Assembly (NCBI RefSeq): GCF_000785555.1
Contig: NZ_CP009129.1
Span: 2,914,001-2,978,000, forward strand
Source of the DNA: Planococcus sp. PAMC 21323
GTDB lineage: Bacteria > Bacillota > Bacilli > Bacillales_A > Planococcaceae
Length of the DNA: 64,000 nucleotides
Reading direction: 5' to 3'
Shown here: one piece after another, positions 26,779 through 35,634 of the stretch
Layout of the letters: the number at the start of each line of letters is the position of its first letter
Position numbering within the stretch: position 1 is the stretch's first letter
Program-made: the position numbers and the translations under genes
The notes under the pieces: model-generated
The model's database searches: none
Told to the model about the DNA's origin: nothing
What the model saw: the letters and a program-made list of their open reading frames with translations, nothing else

Positions 26779-27237
26779 GTGATTTTTCGAAAAGCCATGA
26801 TCGACGATTTGCCCGACATTGTTCAGCTTTTGGCGGATGATGAACTGGGTGCTACGCGTGAACAGTTTGAAACTCCTTTACCAGATACTTATTTCGAAGC
26901 ATTTAAAGCCATTGAAGCTCAAACTGGAAACCAACTCCTTTTAGCTGTTGAAGGAGATTCTGTACTTGCCTGCCTTCAGTTGACGATCATTCCGGGCTTA
27001 GCTAGAAATGGCTTGAAACGCGCGCAAATTGAAGGCGTGCGTGTAGCCAAGGATCAGCGCGGGAACAAAGTCGGAGAAGCCATATTTAAAAAAGCGATTG
27101 CGATCGCCATAACCGAAAACTGCGGATTGGTCCAGTTGACTACAGACAAACAACGTGAGGATGCTCATCGTTTTTATGAACGCTTGGGGTTTGTCGCAAG
27201 CCATGAAGGCATGAAATTGATGATAGAGCCCACCTGA
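26779..27237 (+). CDS. GNAT-family N-acetyltransferase
   Basis: 152 aa from GTG at 26779 (AAAGGAG at 26762-26768); an upstream frame to 26749 lacks a site. GNAT motifs: IEGVRVAKDQRGNKVGEAIF (acetyl-CoA loop, R-G-N-K-V-G) and the late LTTDKQREDAHRFYERLGF. Such small GNATs acetylate amines or protein N-termini. Substrate not predictable. Confidence 0.85.
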   Translation: MIFRKAMIDDLPDIVQLLADDELGATREQFETPLPDTYFEAFKAIEAQTGNQLLLAVEGDSVLACLQLTIIPGLARNGLKRAQIEGVRVAKDQRGNKVGEAIFKKAIAIAITENCGLVQLTTDKQREDAHRFYERLGFVASHEGMKLMIEPT

Positions 27238-27252
27238 TTTGAATTTTTTCAT

Positions 27253-27287
27253 AAAAAAGAACCTTGCTTTCGCAAGATTCTTTTTTT
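27253..27287. terminator. Bidirectional terminator
   Basis: AAAGAACCTTGC / GCAAGATTCTTT around a short loop, with A-run and T-run flanks. It lies between the convergent GNAT and ABC permease genes. Confidence 0.85.
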
Positions 27288-28512
27288 ATTTTTTAAACGA
27301 TTTGATAACGTCTTTGAATTTCAGACGATTGCCGTAATTTAATGAGCCAAATTTGTAAATGTGAATCGATAACGCGGCGAATAGTGCGACTGTAACGATC
27401 ATAATTACGCTTGAAATCAATAGAGAAGCCAGGGGTACACTGGTCAACATATACCGAATCGGCATCGTGAATATCGAAACAAACGGGATAAACGATGTAA
27501 CTTTTACAATGGCGTTATCAGGTGCGTTCATAGCAAACGTTGCTGCAAAATAAGCCAGGATAAACAAGAATGTAATCGGTGTTACGGCCGAATTGACGTC
27601 TTCTACTTTGGACACTAAGCTTCCTAACGCTGCATAGATAAACATATACAAAACATAACCCAGTACAGAAAACAGGATATAGACAACCAGGACATCTCCT
27701 GTCATCGATCCTTGAACGAGCTCTAGAACAAAATCAGGATAGTTTTCTTTGTTTAGCATAAATCCAATGACACCAAATAAAATGATTGCGGCCACTTGGA
27801 ATATACCGGTTAACCCTACTGCTCCGACTTTTCCGAGTATCAGTGTGCGCGGGTTACTCGATGTAATAAGCAGTTCCATTGTGCGGGAATCTTTTTCTCT
27901 CGCAACAGAAGTTGCCACGCTACTACCGTATAGCAAAATGAGCATATACATGGTGATCATCACAGCAAAGGCAATGGCTGTTCCTGATTCAGCGTCTTTT
28001 CCAAGAAAGACGGTTTCTTGTTGGATGGGTTGATTTAAAACTTCACGTACTTCTTGACTGTCTATTCCCTTTTCATCAAACAATCGGTCCTCATTGAGTT
28101 GTTTTAGTTGGGATTCAAAAACGAATGGTTCGGCTGAATCCGTCGTGCTATCAAAAGAAATGTAGGTAAAGCTGTCATAATCGTTTACGACAAAGCCTGA
28201 AGCTTCCTCTTCACTTTGAACTGCACTTTTCAATTCCTCTTCTGTCGCATACTTTTCTTTGCCGAGAGCGAGACTCAAGGCATCTCTCAATTCTTCGTTT
28301 TGATAGACTACTACAAAGCTTTCGTCCTCAGCGGGTTCTCCCGTCTCTGTAGAATTTTCTTCTGTTCCTCCACCATCAAACCACATCATAAATGTAGGAA
28401 CGGTGGTGATAAGTAATGTGATGATGCACATGATCGCCGTTGTCACAAGCAAGCTTTTCTTTTGAATCATTCCACGCAATTCGAAATTAAAAACGGTTTT
28501 AAGCTTTTTCAT
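27286..28512 (-). CDS. ABC-2 type exporter permease (NatB-like)
   Basis: 408 aa from the ATG at 28512 (AGGTGAT upstream). An N-terminal membrane helix is followed by a large extracytoplasmic acidic domain (residues about 45-180) and five to six C-terminal helices, the NatB/YhaP layout. The start lies 14 nt inside the end of the ATPase gene, so the two are coupled. NatAB exports Na+ in B. subtilis and other members export drugs or peptides; substrate unknown here. Confidence 0.8.
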   Translation of the reverse strand: MKKLKTVFNFELRGMIQKKSLLVTTAIMCIITLLITTVPTFMMWFDGGGTEENSTETGEPAEDESFVVVYQNEELRDALSLALGKEKYATEEELKSAVQSEEEASGFVVNDYDSFTYISFDSTTDSAEPFVFESQLKQLNEDRLFDEKGIDSQEVREVLNQPIQQETVFLGKDAESGTAIAFAVMITMYMLILLYGSSVATSVAREKDSRTMELLITSSNPRTLILGKVGAVGLTGIFQVAAIILFGVIGFMLNKENYPDFVLELVQGSMTGDVLVVYILFSVLGYVLYMFIYAALGSLVSKVEDVNSAVTPITFLFILAYFAATFAMNAPDNAIVKVTSFIPFVSIFTMPIRYMLTSVPLASLLISSVIMIVTVALFAALSIHIYKFGSLNYGNRLKFKDVIKSFKK

Positions 28513-29398
28513 TTTGATCACCTGTTTTCTCAATGAATATTTCTTGAAGGCTCGGTAAGTAATCCATAAACATTGTCAGTTCGATTCCTTGATTGAATAC
28601 CGCTTCGACAAACGATTTTTTCGTTTCATTTGGTTGAAGCGCTAAAATAATATCTTGTTTTTCGAGTGTGTATTCATAGCCTGACAGAAAACTTAAGTTG
28701 TGTTGATCCGCAAAGCGTAAACGCAGCTTGTCTTTGCCCATTTGTTTTCTTATATCGTTTAAATCGCCATCTAATACAATTTTTCCATCATTGATAATGG
28801 CAATATCATCACAAAACGACTCGATATACCCCATTTGGTGAGAAGAAAAAATAATAATGCGATCTTCACGTATGTAATTCACTAACGAATCTTGAAAGAT
28901 TTTTGAATTGACCGGATCCAAGCCTGAAAAAGGTTCATCCAAGATCAAAATATCCGGCTCACAAATAAACGCTTGTGCGATTTGAACTTTTTGTTGGTTT
29001 CCTTTTGAAAGCGTCTCAAGTTTTTGGTCTAAATACATCGCAATGCCAAATTCTTCAGCCCATTTTTTCATGGAATGCTCAGCGTCTTTTTTGTTAGCTC
29101 CGCGCAGTTCCGCAAAATAAATCAATTGATCTTTTACTTTAAACTTTGAATACATGCCACGTTCTTCAGGCAAATAGCCAATTCGGTAATCAGTCGGCTT
29201 GAACTTTTTGCCGTCTATCGTAATTGAACCACTGTCTCCTTCAAATACGTCCATCAAAATTCGCATGGATGTTGTTTTTCCAGCACCGTTTCTCCCCAAA
29301 TAACCAAAAATTTGCCCGGAGTTGATAGTTAAATTAATTCCCTTTAACACATGCTTGTTGTTAAAGGATTTGTTTAATTCTTCGATAACGAGTTTCAT
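28499..29398 (-). CDS. ABC transporter ATP-binding protein (NatA-like)
   Basis: 299 aa. Walker A GRNGAGKTT near residue 35, signature LSKGNQQKVQIAQ near 130 and Walker B ILILDEPFSGLD near 150, with the switch His in SSHQMGYIE. The last 80 residues form the extra C-terminal domain typical of NatA/YhaQ-type exporters. GGAGGTG precedes the ATG. Partner permease is the next gene. Confidence 0.88.
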   Translation of the reverse strand: MKLVIEELNKSFNNKHVLKGINLTINSGQIFGYLGRNGAGKTTSMRILMDVFEGDSGSITIDGKKFKPTDYRIGYLPEERGMYSKFKVKDQLIYFAELRGANKKDAEHSMKKWAEEFGIAMYLDQKLETLSKGNQQKVQIAQAFICEPDILILDEPFSGLDPVNSKIFQDSLVNYIREDRIIIFSSHQMGYIESFCDDIAIINDGKIVLDGDLNDIRKQMGKDKLRLRFADQHNLSFLSGYEYTLEKQDIILALQPNETKKSFVEAVFNQGIELTMFMDYLPSLQEIFIEKTGDQNEKA

Positions 29399-29595
29399 TT
29401 TGACACCTCCAAAGAGTAAATTATATCCAAAATATATCTTAACATAGAATAATTCCCAAAAATCAGTTTTAGTATATGTTTTGTTAGTAAATACGTTACC
29501 CGCCTATGCGCTAAGGTTACAAAATTGGATATGATTTATACTACACTCCCATTACGTTAGAGTCACATGTTATATTGATAGAAAGGAGTGTTTCC

Positions 29596-30339
29596 ATGCC
29601 AAACTTAACGAATACCGTCATTCTTGTCACTGGAGCTAACCGAGGGCAAGGCAAAGCAATTGCTGCGCATCTTGCGTCATTGGGTGCTCAGGTTGGAATT
29701 GGTGCGCGAAATTACGAGGAAGCTCAGGAAGTCGCCGAGAGGATTGGAGAACGTGCCTTTTCGGTTCAGTTAGATGTGACAAAAGAGTCAGAGTGGACAG
29801 CAGCAGTTGATGCAATGATCTACCAATTTGGTAAACTTGATGCGTTGGTGAACAATGCAGGCGCATTAAAGCGAAACTCGTTTAGAGAAACAACATTAGA
29901 AGACTTTCAGCAGTTGATCAACGTCAATCAACTGGGTGTTTTTCTTGGCATGCAAGCTGTGATTCCGCAAATGGAAAAACAGGGAAAAGGATCCATTGTC
30001 AACAACATTTCGATTTCTGCATTTTCCCCCATTGCGAAATCATCCGCTTATGCAGCCACAAAAGCAGCTGTGGTGGCGATGTCCAAAGTTGCCGCGATTG
30101 AACTCGGTTCACTCGGAATCCGAGTAAATATGATTCATCCCGGCGGCATCGAAACGGATATGGCGACTGGCGGCAAAGACGTTCCTGCCTTTTACGATTC
30201 TGTTCCGCTAGGGCGTATTGGCCAACCACTTGAAATCGCAAAAGCAGTCGCCTTTCTTGCTTCAGACGACAGTTCTTATTGTACGGGTACGGAGATTGTT
30301 GTCGATGGTGGCATGACGCTTGGGGTTGCGGATGAGTAA
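29596..30339 (+). CDS. Short-chain dehydrogenase/reductase
   Basis: 247 aa from the ATG at 29596 (AAAGGAGTG upstream). Classical [16 protein letters not shown] cofactor loop, NNAG near residue 83, catalytic Ser and YAATK (Y-x-x-x-K) near 145-150, and a late VDGGMTLG. The missing acidic residue after the second strand (GARN) suggests NADP(H). Substrate unknown; stand-alone gene. Confidence 0.88.
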   Translation: MPNLTNTVILVTGANRGQGKAIAAHLASLGAQVGIGARNYEEAQEVAERIGERAFSVQLDVTKESEWTAAVDAMIYQFGKLDALVNNAGALKRNSFRETTLEDFQQLINVNQLGVFLGMQAVIPQMEKQGKGSIVNNISISAFSPIAKSSAYAATKAAVVAMSKVAAIELGSLGIRVNMIHPGGIETDMATGGKDVPAFYDSVPLGRIGQPLEIAKAVAFLASDDSSYCTGTEIVVDGGMTLGVADE

Positions 30340-30456
30340 GCACTTCCCCACTACAGGTGGAACAAAAGCTCTCATCCAATAAATGAGTTTGGAAAAATAG
30401 TTTCTGGTTGCTCTTTCTAGATTGTTACCTTCAACAAGTCAAAAACAGCGCAGTCT

Positions 30457-30697
30457 TTTATTTCTTATGCTTATATTCACGAGTTGAAACGAGAGAGATT
30501 TTAGGTTTTGTAAAGATTTTATAGCTAATGAAGTTCTGGCGATGCCGTTATGATATTAACTTTTTATACTTATATTACGCCATTTATTCCCAGATATTTG
30601 GATATACTATCCGAATTAATCGAAATACTGTCCGATTCGACTCAAATACTGTCCAAATTGAATGGAATACTGTCCAGATCAAGTGATTTACTAGCGA
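30457..30697. repeat. Dispersed intergenic element, copy 1, with 21-bp-phased TACTGTCC array
   Basis: Five cores begin at 30605 (TACTATCC), 30626, 30647, 30668 (all TACTGTCC) and 30689 (TACTAGCG), exactly 21 bp apart. The 148 bp before the array matches the corresponding part of copy 2 at 32291 (TTTTATTTC, CACGAGTTGAA / TACGAGTTGAA, TTTTATACTTATAT, TTGGATATACT). No gene is evident in the 470-bp gap 30340-30809. Function unknown. Confidence 0.8.
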
Positions 30698-30753
30698 GCG
30701 CATTTTTTCAGAGGTCAACCCATATTTTGTATAAAGAAATTCCAATTCAAAAC

Positions 30754-30788
30754 AGCCACAAAATCTCTTCAAAAGAGATTTTGTGGCT
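30754..30788. terminator. Strong bidirectional terminator
   Basis: A 16-bp perfect stem (AGCCACAAAATCTCTT) with a 3-nt loop, followed on the plus strand by GCTTTTATT. It serves mainly the convergent TspO-like gene. Confidence 0.8.
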
Positions 30789-30809
30789 GCTTTTATTCGA
30801 CTACTAGTC

Positions 30810-31619
30810 TTAACTTGTTGTTTTCGGAAAAAGGCCTTTGTCATTTTTAATATATGTCCACGCACTCGCAATCAGCAATAGGACAATTCCAGCTACTAAA
30901 ACGGCTTGAATGGTTGTTGCCATCGATGCCTCTAATACGCCACTCGCGTATGCGCTGTAGATACCAAAGAACGCCCATGCGATTGGCAGTGGAAATGCAG
31001 CGTTTTTGTATAGCGCCAAGTAGAAAAATACAAAGCCAATGGCCACAAACAAAATGGCGATGGTCCAAATCGAATCGGATAGTCCAAAGCCGTTCCACTC
31101 TAGCTGTACTAAAAATAGCGAGGTGTTAACGATTGTTGCGATAAATACCCACGAGCTGTAGAGCGTGAAACTGATGCCTGCCAGCGTACTCGGAAATTGG
31201 TCGCGGTTGTTGGTGATTTTTTTGACGATCAAAATCAACGAGAACAGGAGACCCAAAATCAGTAACGTTGAAATCCCTAATAACTCGTATGAGAAGACGA
31301 TAATCCATGCCATATTAAATACGGCACTGGCGATAAATAAAGGCGACACCAACCGAATCAGTTTTCCAACGCGTTCGTCTTTTCGTTTAATAAAGAAATA
31401 AACCAACGTGACTAGTAGCAATGTGTAAATCACACCCCAAATTGAGAACGTGAACGGCGCTGGTGAAATGAGTGTCATGTATTTGTCGGACAGATCTTTT
31501 TGACTCATGCCATTAAAAAATCCGGTTGACCCGAGTGAGTTGATGCCTAAAGTGAGAAAATAGAAAACTAAATTCAAAATGGCGAAGAGTGTTGTTTTCT
31601 TACGCGTTTTTTCGTCCAT
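30810..31619 (-). CDS. TspO/MBR-related membrane protein
   Basis: 269 aa with seven to eight hydrophobic helices. The segment PFTFSIWGVIYTLL and a later 'SSWVFIATIVN' echo the proline/tryptophan signatures of the tryptophan-rich sensory (TspO/MBR) family, in the longer bacterial form of about 270 aa. AGGAGGCG precedes the ATG. Family members bind porphyrins or small ligands; the role here is unknown. Confidence 0.65.
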   Translation of the reverse strand: MDEKTRKKTTLFAILNLVFYFLTLGINSLGSTGFFNGMSQKDLSDKYMTLISPAPFTFSIWGVIYTLLLVTLVYFFIKRKDERVGKLIRLVSPLFIASAVFNMAWIIVFSYELLGISTLLILGLLFSLILIVKKITNNRDQFPSTLAGISFTLYSSWVFIATIVNTSLFLVQLEWNGFGLSDSIWTIAILFVAIGFVFFYLALYKNAAFPLPIAWAFFGIYSAYASGVLEASMATTIQAVLVAGIVLLLIASAWTYIKNDKGLFPKTTS

Positions 31620-31704
31620 AAGGATTGCGCCTCCTGATTTTTGTTCTTTCTATAGTATAAGATTCCCCTTATATACGCTCTACTAAACAAAGCATCTTGT
31701 AAGA

Positions 31705-32019
31705 TCACCACATTTTATAAGTTAGCATTGGATCCTCATTTGAAAGTTTCATCATAAATGGATAAAGCCCTAAAAACGCAATCATTAACGTAATGGCAAG
31801 CAGGAAAACTCCCAATCCATTGAAATCTAAAACTAACGTTAGTGTAATAATGAGAAATGCCGGTATATAAGCAAACATGGCGGTTAGTTTTCGTGATTTG
31901 GGTATGAGGTATTGCGGAGTTCCACAATGCGGACAGTTAATTTTATTAGTGAGCTTGAAGGTTTTTGAAACAGTAGTTTTCCACGGCCATTTTTGCCCAC
32001 AACTTTCGCAGTTTGGCAT
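31705..32019 (-). CDS. CXXC-20-CXXC zinc-ribbon membrane protein
   Basis: 104 aa. CESC at residues 4-7 and CPHC about 20 residues later make the paired cysteines of the CXXC-20-CXXC family, followed by two membrane helices. AAGGAGGAG precedes the ATG. It lies 3 bp after the small membrane-protein gene upstream, so the two are one operon. Function unknown. Confidence 0.8.
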   Translation of the reverse strand: MPNCESCGQKWPWKTTVSKTFKLTNKINCPHCGTPQYLIPKSRKLTAMFAYIPAFLIITLTLVLDFNGLGVFLLAITLMIAFLGLYPFMMKLSNEDPMLTYKMW

Positions 32020-32022
32020 CGT

Positions 32023-32277
32023 TTACTCCTCCTTAAATTGATGATCCGTTTGCATGTAACGAGTAAAATAAGCACCTGTGATTAACAGTGCCACGGTTAG
32101 CGCCATCGTGAACACGCCAAGATTCTCTAACCAATAACCAGCTATGTTAATAATACTAATTAGTAAGAAACAAATCGCCGTCACTTTGCTTTTGGGATCT
32201 GCGTTTATTTTGATGATTTTATTGAGCGCGATGCCTAATGCTAGGACTGCTAGTAACGTAAATACGATTGGCCACAA
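32023..32277 (-). CDS. Small membrane protein
   Basis: 84 aa, TTG start with GGAGGCG upstream. Two to three hydrophobic helices and a polar C-terminus. No family recognised. Paired with the CXXC protein gene. The 358-bp gap upstream (32278-32635) holds copy 2 of the dispersed repeat. Confidence 0.6.
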   Translation of the reverse strand: MWPIVFTLLAVLALGIALNKIIKINADPKSKVTAICFLLISIINIAGYWLENLGVFTMALTVALLITGAYFTRYMQTDHQFKEE

Positions 32278-32290
32278 AAATAGCGCCTCC

Positions 32291-32540
32291 TTTTATTTCC
32301 TGTACCTGTATTTACGAGTTGAATAGAGAGAAGTTTCGGGTTTTTAGAGGTTTGATTGTTAGTTGCTTCTTATATAGTATGAATTTCTTTTGAAGTTGTT
32401 ATTTTATACTTATATCGCGCTCTGAATTTCCAGTTAATTGGATATACTGTCCAGTTTTGTAGAAATACTGTCCGATTCGACTCGAATACTGTCCGAATGA
32501 CACTGAATACTGTCGAAATCACACCATTTACTGTCCGAAT
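32291..32540. repeat. Dispersed intergenic element, copy 2, with 21-bp-phased TACTGTCC array
   Basis: Cores begin at 32445, 32466, 32487, 32508 (TACTGTCG) and 32529, again exactly 21 bp apart and five in number. The order and orientation match copy 1, including the left flank. The spacer GATTCGACTC between two cores is almost identical in both copies. The copies are 1.84 kb apart in direct orientation. Confidence 0.8.
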
Positions 32541-32635
32541 TAAAATTCCAGCCAATTCCCCTCCAAAAATGTGATCTAAATTCTCACTCCCTCCGTTATG
32601 TGTGTAATAGATTAAAAAAAGAGGAGTGTTTTTAT

Positions 32636-33973
32636 ATGAAATGGAATAAAATATTGGTACCTGTATTAGGAGCAGCGCTTTTATTACCGGGCATGGCATC
32701 AAACGCATTAGCAGCAGAAGAAGGTTCACCTACTGAAACGACAGGTGTGGAACTTCGCACAAGCTTAGACTCATTATTATCTGAGCATTACGCATTGGCA
32801 GTCGATTCGATGATGAAAATTTACGATGAAGACGAGGCAGCTGAAGCGGCGATTGCAGCACTTGATGCAAATGCAGCGGACATGGAGCCAGTTATTGCTT
32901 CTGTTTATGGCGAAGAAGGCGGCGCAGCGTTTACGGAAATTTTTGATAAGCATAATACCGGAACGGATGATTATGCGGCAGCAGTTCGAGATGGCGATGA
33001 CGCAATGAAAGAAGAAGCGTTAGACGAAATTCAATCTTTTGTTGACGACATGGGCGCATTTCTTGGAACAGCGACAGAAGGAAATCTTCCTGAAGACGGT
33101 GCCACTGCAGCGCTTCGCGAACATGAAGATTTTGTCCAAAACACATTTGATCTATACGTAGAAGGAGATTATGTGGCAGCTTACACTTCTTACTTAGATG
33201 GTTTTACACAAATCTTTGGAGCGGGTAGCGCAATTAGTGGAGCCATTTCGACTCAGTTCCCTGATCAGTTTTCAGATCCAAATACGCCAGCCGGTGATTT
33301 TCGTTCAACTGTAAACCGTATCGCTGCTGAGCATTTCGCTTTAGCGCAATTGAGCATGACAAAAGGGTATAATGGTGCTGAAGACTTTGACTTTGCCGAT
33401 TGGGCGCAAGATCAAAATACGGAAGAATTCCGTGCAGCCCTTGCCACTGTTTATGGTGAAGAAGCAAGTAACGAATTTGTTCAATTATGGAACAATCAAC
33501 ATATCTCGGTTCAAGGTGACTTAGTAATCGCTGTAGCAGCTGACGACAAAGAAGCGGCTGAAGAAGCAACAAATACATTAACAAGCGCTTTCGCAAAAGA
33601 TTTAGGCACGTTTTTGAATGCAGCAACAGAAGATCGTATGCCTTTGGATGAAACAATTGCGGGTGTGAAAGCTCACGAAATGTCAGTCATCGATACTTTC
33701 CAACAATACGTATCAGGTGATTACGAAACATCTTACGAAACTTACCGTTCAGGATATGCGATTATGTTTGATATTGGTAAAGGGTTGAGTGGTGCAGTTG
33801 TTGATCAATTCCCTGAGAAATTCGAAAACAATTCACCAGAAAAAATGCCTGCTACAGGACTTGGCGGCATGTCAAATCAATCAAACACAATGATCTTATG
33901 GATCACATTGAGCATGATGATTTTATTAGCAGCTGGAACAATTACTTACCGCCAAACAAAAAAACAATCATAA
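32636..33973 (+). CDS. Cell-wall-anchored duplicated-domain protein with MPATG sorting signal
   Basis: 445 aa from the ATG at 32636 (GAGGAGTG upstream). The signal peptide ends near ALA. Two homologous acidic, helical domains of about 175 residues follow (about 38-215 and 225-400), each with 'EHxALAxxSMxK', VYGEE, H...D and a closing 'xxQFPxxF'. The C-terminus carries MPATG, a hydrophobic stretch and RQTKKQS, a sortase signal with Met in place of Leu. The next gene is a sortase. Domain function unknown; the recurring His/Glu in helices could bind metal. Confidence 0.8.
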   Translation: MKWNKILVPVLGAALLLPGMASNALAAEEGSPTETTGVELRTSLDSLLSEHYALAVDSMMKIYDEDEAAEAAIAALDANAADMEPVIASVYGEEGGAAFTEIFDKHNTGTDDYAAAVRDGDDAMKEEALDEIQSFVDDMGAFLGTATEGNLPEDGATAALREHEDFVQNTFDLYVEGDYVAAYTSYLDGFTQIFGAGSAISGAISTQFPDQFSDPNTPAGDFRSTVNRIAAEHFALAQLSMTKGYNGAEDFDFADWAQDQNTEEFRAALATVYGEEASNEFVQLWNNQHISVQGDLVIAVAADDKEAAEEATNTLTSAFAKDLGTFLNAATEDRMPLDETIAGVKAHEMSVIDTFQQYVSGDYETSYETYRSGYAIMFDIGKGLSGAVVDQFPEKFENNSPEKMPATGLGGMSNQSNTMILWITLSMMILLAAGTITYRQTKKQS

Positions 33974-34029
33974 ATTAACAGAAAGAGAGCCTCAAGCTCT
34001 CTTTCCCCTTTGGAAAGGAGGAATGACAA

Positions 34030-34998
34030 ATGAAGCAGCTTGTCACAATAAGTACAGCCTTAGTTTTATGTCTCGCTTTGTTTATCATATTAAAGCCCTT
34101 AGCCGCTAGCCCCACTTTTGAAGATCAAATTGAGCAAGTCAAAAAAGCGGAAGAAAAAGAGCCTGTAAAAAAAGAAGAAGTAACGGGCAACTACGTAGAC
34201 AAGATTGCGGAGTTTCCAATCCTTCCAGAACAACGTGAAAAGCTACAAATGTTGCAACGTGAACGTCAAGAAAGTATCAAAGGTATGGAGCCTTTTCAAA
34301 TTAAAATTCCTTCAATCGGTGTCGATGCAGCCATCGAATCGACTGGTATTTTAGATAATGGCGAAATGGGTGTCCCTGAAGATGTAGACCAGGTTGGCTG
34401 GTTCGAGCCAGGCTATAAAGTTGGTGCGAAAGGTCATGCGGTTTTAGCTGGTCACGTCGATAGCTTGACAGGACCCGCAGTATTTTATGAATTGGAAAAT
34501 ATAGAAATTGGTGAAACTGTCACAGTAACAGGACCCGATGGACGCGAAATGGTTTATAAAGTGACCGATTTAACTAGCTACGAAACAGACGATGCACCGA
34601 TTGAAAAAATATTCGGTAGCTCAGATAAACGTCTCTTGAGCTTGATCACATGTACAGGTGATTACAACCGCGATATCGGTTCACACGAAGAACGATTGGT
34701 TGTAACAGCTGAGTTAATTTCTGATACAAGCGTTACTGATAAACAGCCTGAACCACCGGCAAACGTACTAGCGACTGCTTTCAATATTTCTTGGCATGCA
34801 GTGCGTGACGATGCGATTATCGGTTACCGCATTTACGAAGAAGATATCCAAACTGGCGAAATGACAAAAATCGAAACCGTTTCATTGTTTGACCGTAAAA
34901 AAGTAGATATTCAAAAAGACGACACGAAGCGTTATTTTGTCACTTCTGTAGATGTTGATTTGAATGAATCTAAAAAAGCTGCGGCAGAAACAGAGTAG
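34030..34998 (+). CDS. Sortase with C-terminal fibronectin-III-like domain
   Basis: 322 aa. One N-terminal membrane helix, a charged linker, then a sortase barrel with His in LAGHVDS (near residue 140), Cys in LITCTGD (near 207) and Arg in HEERLVV (near 221). The TCTGD context is closest to class D/F-like sortases. After residue about 240 an FN3-like segment follows (PPANVLATAF, W, GYRIYEED). This tail is unusual for sortases. It lies 56 bp after its likely substrate gene. Confidence 0.82.
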   Translation: MKQLVTISTALVLCLALFIILKPLAASPTFEDQIEQVKKAEEKEPVKKEEVTGNYVDKIAEFPILPEQREKLQMLQRERQESIKGMEPFQIKIPSIGVDAAIESTGILDNGEMGVPEDVDQVGWFEPGYKVGAKGHAVLAGHVDSLTGPAVFYELENIEIGETVTVTGPDGREMVYKVTDLTSYETDDAPIEKIFGSSDKRLLSLITCTGDYNRDIGSHEERLVVTAELISDTSVTDKQPEPPANVLATAFNISWHAVRDDAIIGYRIYEEDIQTGEMTKIETVSLFDRKKVDIQKDDTKRYFVTSVDVDLNESKKAAAETE

Positions 34999-35043
34999 TT
35001 TTTTACTCAAAGAAATCGTTCTAGCCCTAACTTTATGAACAAT

Positions 35044-35093
35044 AAAAAGCTGTCCCCAAAATCATGTAAACTGATTTTGGGGACAGCTTTTTC
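35044..35093. terminator. Strong bidirectional terminator
   Basis: An about 21-bp perfect stem (core GCTGTCCCCAAAATCA) with a 7-nt loop and A/T-run flanks. It separates the convergent sortase and ogt genes. Confidence 0.88.
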
Positions 35094-35102
35094 GTTTTAT
35101 CT

Positions 35103-35594
35103 TTATACAGTTTGATTTTCTCTACATGCTTTTTCATGACGAAGTAGCCATTCTTTCCGCGGTAATGTGCCAGCGTAGCCAGTTAGTTTGCCATTTGCAC
35201 CAATTACCCGGTGACATGGAACAATAATGCTTAGCTTGTTTTTACTATTAGCGTTGCCCACTGCTCTGACGGCTTTTTCGCTGTCGACGGCTTTAGCAAT
35301 TGTTCCGTAAGAAGCTGTTTCTGCGTATGGCACATCTGTTAATGCGGTCCACACTTTTTGTTGAAATTCAGTTCCTTTCGACTCAAGAGGAATCGTGAAT
35401 TCCATGCGTTGTCCTTTAAAATATTCGACAAGTTGCTGGTGGCAATCTATTAAAACTTGCGGTGTATTTACAGAAATTGGCGAGCTGACCTCGCTTTTTT
35501 CATTAAATAAAATAGACAAAACGGCTTTTTCTGTCCCTGTAATTTCAACGATGCCGATTGGCGATTCAAACTCTACGTGATGCACTTGACTCAT
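35103..35594 (-). CDS. ogt: Methylated-DNA-protein-cysteine methyltransferase
   Basis: 163 aa from the ATG at 35594 (GGAGG at 35603-35607); a longer frame to 35609 would overlap the site. The active-site motif IIVPCHRVIG and the GYAGTLPRKEWLLRHE tail are canonical. It removes alkyl groups from O6-alkylguanine in a suicide reaction. No ada-type regulatory domain is present. Confidence 0.93.
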   Translation of the reverse strand: MSQVHHVEFESPIGIVEITGTEKAVLSILFNEKSEVSSPISVNTPQVLIDCHQQLVEYFKGQRMEFTIPLESKGTEFQQKVWTALTDVPYAETASYGTIAKAVDSEKAVRAVGNANSKNKLSIIVPCHRVIGANGKLTGYAGTLPRKEWLLRHEKACRENQTV

Positions 35595-35634
35595 AATAAC
35601 GACCTCCATAAAAGAATGTGGTGCACGACTTTAA

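Noticed and set aside
30605-30697. CRISPR-like array
   Set aside because: Units are 21 bp with 8-bp cores, spacers are too short and are similar between the two copies, and no cas genes are present.
30550-30807. Open frame through the repeat array giving an Ile/Leu/Ser periodic peptide
   Set aside because: The periodicity comes from the 21-bp DNA repeat. There is no ribosome site, and the second copy does not preserve the same plus-strand frame.
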